From NCBI GenBank assembly GCA_002793115.1, contig PFPP01000061.1, positions 1-9,529 of the forward strand: a stretch of DNA of 9,529 nucleotides, given 5' to 3'. This document shows, in pieces, positions 6,376 through 9,529 of the stretch (position 1 is its first letter; every line of letters starts with the position of its first letter). A program made the position numbers and the translations under genes. The stretch comes from Candidatus Kaiserbacteria bacterium CG_4_10_14_0_2_um_filter_50_16 (GTDB lineage Bacteria; Patescibacteriota; Minisyncoccia; Phycocordibacterales; Phycocordibacteraceae). Under the pieces are notes generated by a model that saw only the letters and a list, made by a program, of their open reading frames with translations, was not told the origin of the DNA and did no database searches.

Positions 6376-7053
6376 TCATAGTATATACTTCCCACTTGCA
6401 TCATCGCGTACGAGGCGGCCACGATCAATGGTTATAACGCGTCGACCGATAGCGTCGACTACGCCCTTGTTATGCGTCGTAATCATCACCGTTGTACCGA
6501 GCTCGTTTATCTTCTTGAGTATCTCGACGACCTCGTAGGTGTTGATTGGGTCGAGATTGCCGGTCGGTTCGTCGGCGACAATAAGTTCCGGCTGATTGAT
6601 AATCGCGCGCCCGATAGCGATGCGCTGCTTCTCGCCGCCCGAGAGCTGGTCGGGGAAATGAGACGTCTTGTCGGCGAGATTCACCAATTCAAGAATGTAC
6701 GGCACATCGCTCGCGATTTCGTCATCGGTACGTCCCGCAGCCTCCATCGCGAAGGCGATATTCTCGTGGGCAGTTTTGTTCGGAATAAGACGAAAATCTT
6801 GGAATACCATGCCGATTTTGCGGCGGTAATGGTGAAGTGCCGAGCTTGGTAGATCATTGACATTCACTGATTCGAAGAAGACGGCACCGGCGGTTGGGCG
6901 CTCCTCGGCGAGAAGAAGCTTGAGGAGTGTGGTCTTACCAGCACCCGAGTGTCCAACAATAGAGACGAATTCTTTGGGGGCGACGGAGATGGTCACCTCT
7001 TCGAGCGCCGCCATATCTCCATATCGCTTCGTCACATTGTCGAAATAAATCAT
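6376..7053 (-). CDS. ftsE: Cell division ATP-binding protein FtsE
   Basis: Cytoplasmic ATPase of FtsEX. The 225 residues fit the family. Visible motifs: A-loop Tyr11 (VTKRYGD), Walker A GHSGAGKTT (34-42), Q-loop Gln85 in MVFQDFRLIPNKTAHENI, which is the characteristic FtsE sequence, signature LSGGEKQR (137-144), Walker B LIVADEPTGNLDP (157-169) and H-loop His194 (ITTHNKGVVDAIGRRV). It is the first gene of ftsE-ftsX-pyrG. The ATG at 7053 lies only about 5-7 nt downstream of the start point predicted from the promoter at 7066-7095, leaving no room for a ribosome binding site, so it is probably translated as a near-leaderless message. It is separated from groEL by a strong terminator. Confidence 0.96.
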   Translation of the reverse strand: MIYFDNVTKRYGDMAALEEVTISVAPKEFVSIVGHSGAGKTTLLKLLLAEERPTAGAVFFESVNVNDLPSSALHHYRRKIGMVFQDFRLIPNKTAHENIAFAMEAAGRTDDEIASDVPYILELVNLADKTSHFPDQLSGGEKQRIAIGRAIINQPELIVADEPTGNLDPINTYEVVEILKKINELGTTVMITTHNKGVVDAIGRRVITIDRGRLVRDDASGKYIL

Positions 7054-7058
7054 GAGTC

Positions 7059-7095
7059 GTTCTTTATTGTACCCTACACCCGCAATCCGAGTCCA
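7059..7095 (-). promoter_or_regulatory. Promoter of ftsE-ftsX-pyrG
   Basis: On the minus strand a -35 TGGACT (7090-7095, 4/6 to TTGACA) and a -10 TACAAT (7066-7071, 5/6 to TATAAT) are 18 bp apart. The expected start point, near 7059, is only about 6 nt from the ftsE ATG. The promoter fits neatly between the groEL terminator and ftsE. Confidence 0.6.
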
Positions 7096-7110
7096 GAAAG
7101 AACAAGTCGA

Positions 7111-7147
7111 TAAAAAACGTAACCGCCGCCCGAAGGGCGGCGGTTAC
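7111..7147 (-). terminator. Intrinsic terminator of groES-groEL
   Basis: A GC-rich perfect stem (7119-7131 with 7135-7147) is capped, as read on the minus strand, by the very stable C(UUCG)G tetraloop and followed after one base by six T (7117-7112). It begins 25 nt after the groEL stop, in the right orientation. Confidence 0.95.
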
Positions 7148-7172
7148 CATACATACACAATGAAATACACTG

Positions 7173-8807
7173 CTAATAATCCATCCCCATCCCGCCTCCC
7201 GCTCCGCCGGCCGGTGTTTTCGGTTCCGGAATATCGGCGATTGCCGCTTCGGTAGTGAGAAGCATTGCCGCGGCGGACACTGCGTTTTCGAGTGCCATGC
7301 GTGGCATCTTTACCGGGTCGACGATACCCTTCGCGAGCATGTCGTCGACGATGCTGTCCGTGAGCGCGTCATAACCGGCCTGCGCCTTACCTGACTGCAC
7401 CCGAGAGACGATGGCCGATGCATCGTCTTTGCCGGCGTTGATCGCTATTTGCGCGAGCGGTATCTCGAGCGCCCGTACGACGATGTCAAAACCGGTCCTT
7501 TCGTCCACACTCATTTTGTCATCCTGCGCGGTAAGCTTCTTTGCAACTTTCGCAAACGCTGTGCCGCCGCCAGCAACAATGCCTTCCTCGATGGAAGCTT
7601 TTGTTGCTTTGACTGCATCATCGATTTTATCTTTCAGGTATTTCATTTCGGTCTCAGTCGCCGCACCGACGGAGATGACCGCCACGCCACCAGAGAGTTT
7701 CGCGATGCGCTCCTCGAACTTTTCTTTATCGAACTTCGATTCGGTGAGACCCATCTGCGTTTTCAGCTGTCCGATTCGCGCGGTGATGTCAGCTTTCTTT
7801 CCCTTTCCGCCGACGATGGTTGTTGTATCTTTGGTCGCTACAACGCGCGTTGCCTTGCCGAGCATTGAGAGCGTCGCGTTTTCGAATTTGACGCCGACTT
7901 CCTCTGAAATAACTTGGCCGCCGACCACAGCGGCGATATCCGCGAGCATATCTTTCTTCCTATCGCCATACCCCGGCGCCTTCACCGCGAGCACACTGAA
8001 GGTGCCTCGTAATTTGTTCACGATGAATGTCGAGAGCGCGTCTCCTTCGACATCGTCAGCGATAATAACGAGCTCCTTCTTTCCCGACTGTACGACCTTC
8101 TCGAGAAGCGGCAGTATTTCTTGCACATTGCCAACCTTTTTATCGGTGAGGAGAATAAGCGTGTCCTTCATCTCGGCCTCCATGCGCTCTGGATTCGTTA
8201 CCATATATGCCGATACATACCCTTTATCGATCTGGAGCCCTTCCACGATATCGTAGGAAAGCTCCATACCCTGACTCTCTTCAACCGTCACGACGCCAGA
8301 GGCGCCAACTTTTTCCACTGCTTCAGCGATAATGCTTCCGAGCACTTCGGATTCCGCCGAGATCGAAGCGACTTGCTTCACCTCCGATTTATTACTAACC
8401 GGCTTTGCCATTTTCTTAAGCTCTACGAGCGCAACATTTTTTGCCTTCTCCATACCGCTTCGTATCATCATCGCGTTCGCGCCTTTCATCACGTGCTGGA
8501 GGCCCTCATCAACGAGCGCTTCGAAAAGCACGACGGAAGTCGTGGTGCCGTCACCCACGGTATCGTTGGTTTTATTCGCCACCTCCTTTACGATTTCCGC
8601 GCCCATATTTTCAAATTTATCCTTCAATGAAATTTCTTTTGCAATAGAGACACCGTCGTTGGTGATGCGCGGACCGCCGTAGCTCTTTTCAATCACGACA
8701 TTGCGCCCTTTCGGTCCGAGCGTTATTTTCACCGCGCGCACGGCCTGTACGATACCCTTCGCGATCGCTTTGCGCGCATCTTCGGAAAAAAGAATTTGTT
8801 TTGCCAT
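7173..8807 (-). CDS. groEL: Chaperonin GroEL (Hsp60)
   Basis: ATP-driven protein folding cage with GroES, in the cytoplasm. The 544 residues match E. coli GroEL (548). The N-terminal equatorial domain shows LGPKGRNV (30-37), GGPRITNDGVSIAKEI (44-59) and the nucleotide-binding VGDGTTT (84-90). The apical domain contains SYDIVEGLQIDKGYVSAYM and the KAPGYGDRKKDML stretch. The return to the equatorial domain has AKLSGGVAVI, ATETEMKYLKDKIDDA and GIVAGGGTA. The C-terminus ends in a short Gly/Met tail (GGGMGMDY), as is usual for bacterial GroEL. ATG 8807 lies 8 nt after the groES stop and has no Shine-Dalgarno, so it depends on the groES promoter and probably on translational coupling. No defect is visible. 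Confidence 0.98.
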   Translation of the reverse strand: MAKQILFSEDARKAIAKGIVQAVRAVKITLGPKGRNVVIEKSYGGPRITNDGVSIAKEISLKDKFENMGAEIVKEVANKTNDTVGDGTTTSVVLFEALVDEGLQHVMKGANAMMIRSGMEKAKNVALVELKKMAKPVSNKSEVKQVASISAESEVLGSIIAEAVEKVGASGVVTVEESQGMELSYDIVEGLQIDKGYVSAYMVTNPERMEAEMKDTLILLTDKKVGNVQEILPLLEKVVQSGKKELVIIADDVEGDALSTFIVNKLRGTFSVLAVKAPGYGDRKKDMLADIAAVVGGQVISEEVGVKFENATLSMLGKATRVVATKDTTTIVGGKGKKADITARIGQLKTQMGLTESKFDKEKFEERIAKLSGGVAVISVGAATETEMKYLKDKIDDAVKATKASIEEGIVAGGGTAFAKVAKKLTAQDDKMSVDERTGFDIVVRALEIPLAQIAINAGKDDASAIVSRVQSGKAQAGYDALTDSIVDDMLAKGIVDPVKMPRMALENAVSAAAMLLTTEAAIADIPEPKTPAGGAGGGMGMDY

Positions 8808-8815
8808 AGTAATTT

Positions 8816-9121
8816 TTATTTAATAATACCCAGAATGTTTGATTCTGAAATGATGTAATAGTCCTGTCCTTCGATCTTTACTTCGTCGTAGCCGTATTTA
8901 CTGAAGAGCACTACATCGCCAACTTTCACCTGTATCGGGACGCGTTTCCCCTCCTCATATTTCCCCTGGCCGACCGCGATGACTTCGCCCTTGGCCGGTT
9001 TCTCTTTATCTACCGTTTCGGGAATGATGATGCCTGATGCAAGTTTCTTTTCGCCCTCTTTTTCTGAAGGTCGTACGACGACACGATCGCCCAATGGCAC
9101 GAGTGAAAGTTTTTTAGCCAT
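8816..9121 (-). CDS. groES: Co-chaperonin GroES
   Basis: Seven-membered lid of the GroEL chamber. From ATG 9121 the product is 101 residues (family about 95-100): MAKKLSLVPLGDRVVVRP is the canonical N-terminal strand, residues about 19-40 (EKEGEKKLASGIIIPETVD) form the mobile loop that docks on GroEL through the hydrophobic III, and GEVIAVGQGK, VKVGDVVLFSKYGYDEVKI and DYYIISESNILGII are the conserved core strands. An upstream in-frame TTG (9133) would add four residues (LNNN) absent from the family; the ATG is preferred. No Shine-Dalgarno is seen before either. The predicted leader is about 53 nt. No CIRCE (HrcA operator) was found, so heat-shock control, if any, is by another route. Confidence 0.97.
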   Translation of the reverse strand: MAKKLSLVPLGDRVVVRPSEKEGEKKLASGIIIPETVDKEKPAKGEVIAVGQGKYEEGKRVPIQVKVGDVVLFSKYGYDEVKIEGQDYYIISESNILGIIK

Positions 9122-9173
9122 ATTGTTGTTCAATTATGAATAAACAAACAACGACACTCATTCACGAATGTTG

Positions 9174-9209
9174 TATTGCAAGTATAGAGAACTCTCCGCA
9201 TCCATGCAA
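9174..9209 (-). promoter_or_regulatory. Promoter of groES-groEL
   Basis: On the minus strand TTGCAT (9204-9209) and TATACT (9181-9186) are spaced by exactly 17 bp, placing the start near 9174. It lies back to back with the plus-strand promoter at 9212-9240. It resembles a housekeeping sigma-70 promoter rather than an alternative heat-shock type. Confidence 0.6.
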
Positions 9210-9211
9210 CA

Positions 9212-9240
9212 TTGACTTTTTTGCTGTACTATGCTAGCAT
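9212..9240 (+). promoter_or_regulatory. Strong extended -10 promoter of the small membrane protein gene
   Basis: TTGACT (9212-9217, 5/6 to consensus), a 17-bp spacer and TAGCAT (9235-9240), with TGC directly before the -10 (extended -10). The expected start is near 9247, giving a leader of about 46 nt. This is the best promoter in the window. Confidence 0.75.
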
Positions 9241-9282
9241 ACAGGAAGGTGGTTCTTTGTTGTTGAAACCTAACCAAACAAA

Positions 9283-9288
9283 AGGAGG
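9283..9288 (+). promoter_or_regulatory. Shine-Dalgarno deciding the start at 9293
   Basis: AGGAGG, 4 nt before ATG 9293, is the only good Shine-Dalgarno in the window. It fixes the start against the upstream in-frame TTG at 9212, which lies inside the promoter. Confidence 0.85.
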
Positions 9289-9292
9289 GTTT

Positions 9293-9493
9293 ATGGGGAG
9301 AATACTAAATATAGTGTTATTTATTGTAGTAATGATCGGAGTTCTTTATTCCGTGAGTTACTACATAGGATTGCCGGTAGTTTACAAGTCATCGGCAACT
9401 GGTGGGTGTGTTTCCGTGTGGACATCACACGGGAGTAGGGATTGCTCTTGGCTCGATAAAAATCAGAAATATAAAGTCGTGTGGGTGCCATAA
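9293..9493 (+). CDS. Small membrane-anchored protein with two cysteines, 66 aa, unknown function
   Basis: No function is known to me. The product starts MGRILNIVLFIVVMIGVLYS: an Arg3 followed by a hydrophobic helix (about 4-27) that works as an N-terminal anchor or uncleaved signal. A short domain of about 39 residues follows, with Cys39 and Cys51 twelve residues apart, a TGGCVSVW strand-like segment, and an end KYKVVWVP. If the N-terminus is inside, the domain is extracytoplasmic and the two Cys could form a disulfide. The layout (helix, then TG.C, a second C, and a KY..VWV end) recalls small proteins I have the impression recur across Parcubacteria genomes; I cannot verify that here. The gene is a complete monocistron with extended -10 promoter, Shine-Dalgarno and terminator, which argues strongly that it is real and well expressed. 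It is divergent from groES. Confidence 0.85.
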   Translation: MGRILNIVLFIVVMIGVLYSVSYYIGLPVVYKSSATGGCVSVWTSHGSRDCSWLDKNQKYKVVWVP

Positions 9494-9495
9494 AC

Positions 9496-9526
9496 AAAGC
9501 CGGAACGCTCTGCGTTCCGGCTTTTT
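9496..9526 (+). terminator. Intrinsic terminator of the small membrane protein gene
   Basis: A perfect 10-bp stem (9499-9508 with 9512-9521), extendable by three A-T pairs, with a TCT loop and a five-T tail (9522-9526). It starts 2 nt after the stop codon, so it belongs to this gene alone. Confidence 0.95.
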
Positions 9527-9529
9527 CTC

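Noticed and set aside
6372..6428. TTG start for ftsX 57 nt upstream of the chosen ATG
   Set aside because: Deep overlap with ftsE and a non-conserved extension; ATG 6371 gives the family N-terminus and normal spacing.
7411..8256. Long plus-strand open frame (281 aa) opposite groEL
   Set aside because: Low-complexity Ser/Ala composition typical of antisense shadows of a conserved gene; groEL itself is unmistakable.
9122..9133. TTG start for groES
   Set aside because: Would add four residues not found in the family; ATG 9121 gives the standard MAKK start.
9154..9174. CIRCE-like inverted repeat before groES (CATTC/GAATG)
   Set aside because: Only 5-bp arms with 2-nt spacing; it does not match TTAGCACTC-N9-GAGTGCTAA.
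9212..9292. TTG start for the small membrane protein gene
   Set aside because: It lies inside the -35 box of the gene's own promoter; AGGAGG at 9283-9288 sets the start at 9293.
1..9529. CRISPR array, tRNA, rRNA, attachment site
   Set aside because: No regularly spaced repeats, cloverleaf or rRNA-like stretch was seen on either strand.

Overview
The window looks like a chromosomal piece of a Candidate Phyla Radiation (Patescibacteria) bacterium, probably of the Parcubacteria group. This is inferred from the short compact genes, the small secreted and one-helix proteins of unknown function, the near absence of Shine-Dalgarno sequences, and UGA acting as a true stop (at ftsE). No rRNA or other marker is present to fix the taxonomy. 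Most of the window is by eye near 50% G+C. The first ~0.9 kb is strikingly AT-rich, roughly one third G+C, and reads as foreign DNA.

Layout. (1) Positions 1-915 (+) hold the wreck of a DNA modification/restriction locus: the tail of a beta-class adenine methyltransferase, cut before its SAM-binding end, runs straight into a DpnI-like methyl-directed endonuclease. The endonuclease has lost about 52 nt, including half of its zinc finger, and is frameshifted. A C-terminal scrap of an IS200/IS605-like transposase (935-1069, -) marks the right edge. (2) Positions 1072-2188 (-) carry a two-gene unit, a secreted helical/coiled-coil protein and a one-helix membrane protein, closed by a perfect-stem terminator. 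(3) Positions 2292-3777 (+), divergent from that unit, carry a NitT/TauT-type ABC permease and ATPase with overlapping genes and no binding protein beside them. (4) Positions 3783-7053 (-) carry ftsE-ftsX-pyrG, tightly packed behind a promoter that leaves only a 5-7 nt leader. (5) Positions 7111-9121 (-) carry groES-groEL with its own promoter and a UUCG-loop terminator. (6) Positions 9212-9526 (+) carry a self-contained small gene with a strong extended -10 promoter, the only good Shine-Dalgarno in the window and an intrinsic terminator. It encodes a 66-residue membrane-anchored protein with two cysteines.

Housekeeping parts (chaperonin, CTP synthesis, FtsEX division signalling) are intact and conventional. 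The interest lies in the decayed DpnI/methyltransferase island, the small unexplained envelope proteins, and the contrast between leaderless or SD-less genes and the single SD-led gene.
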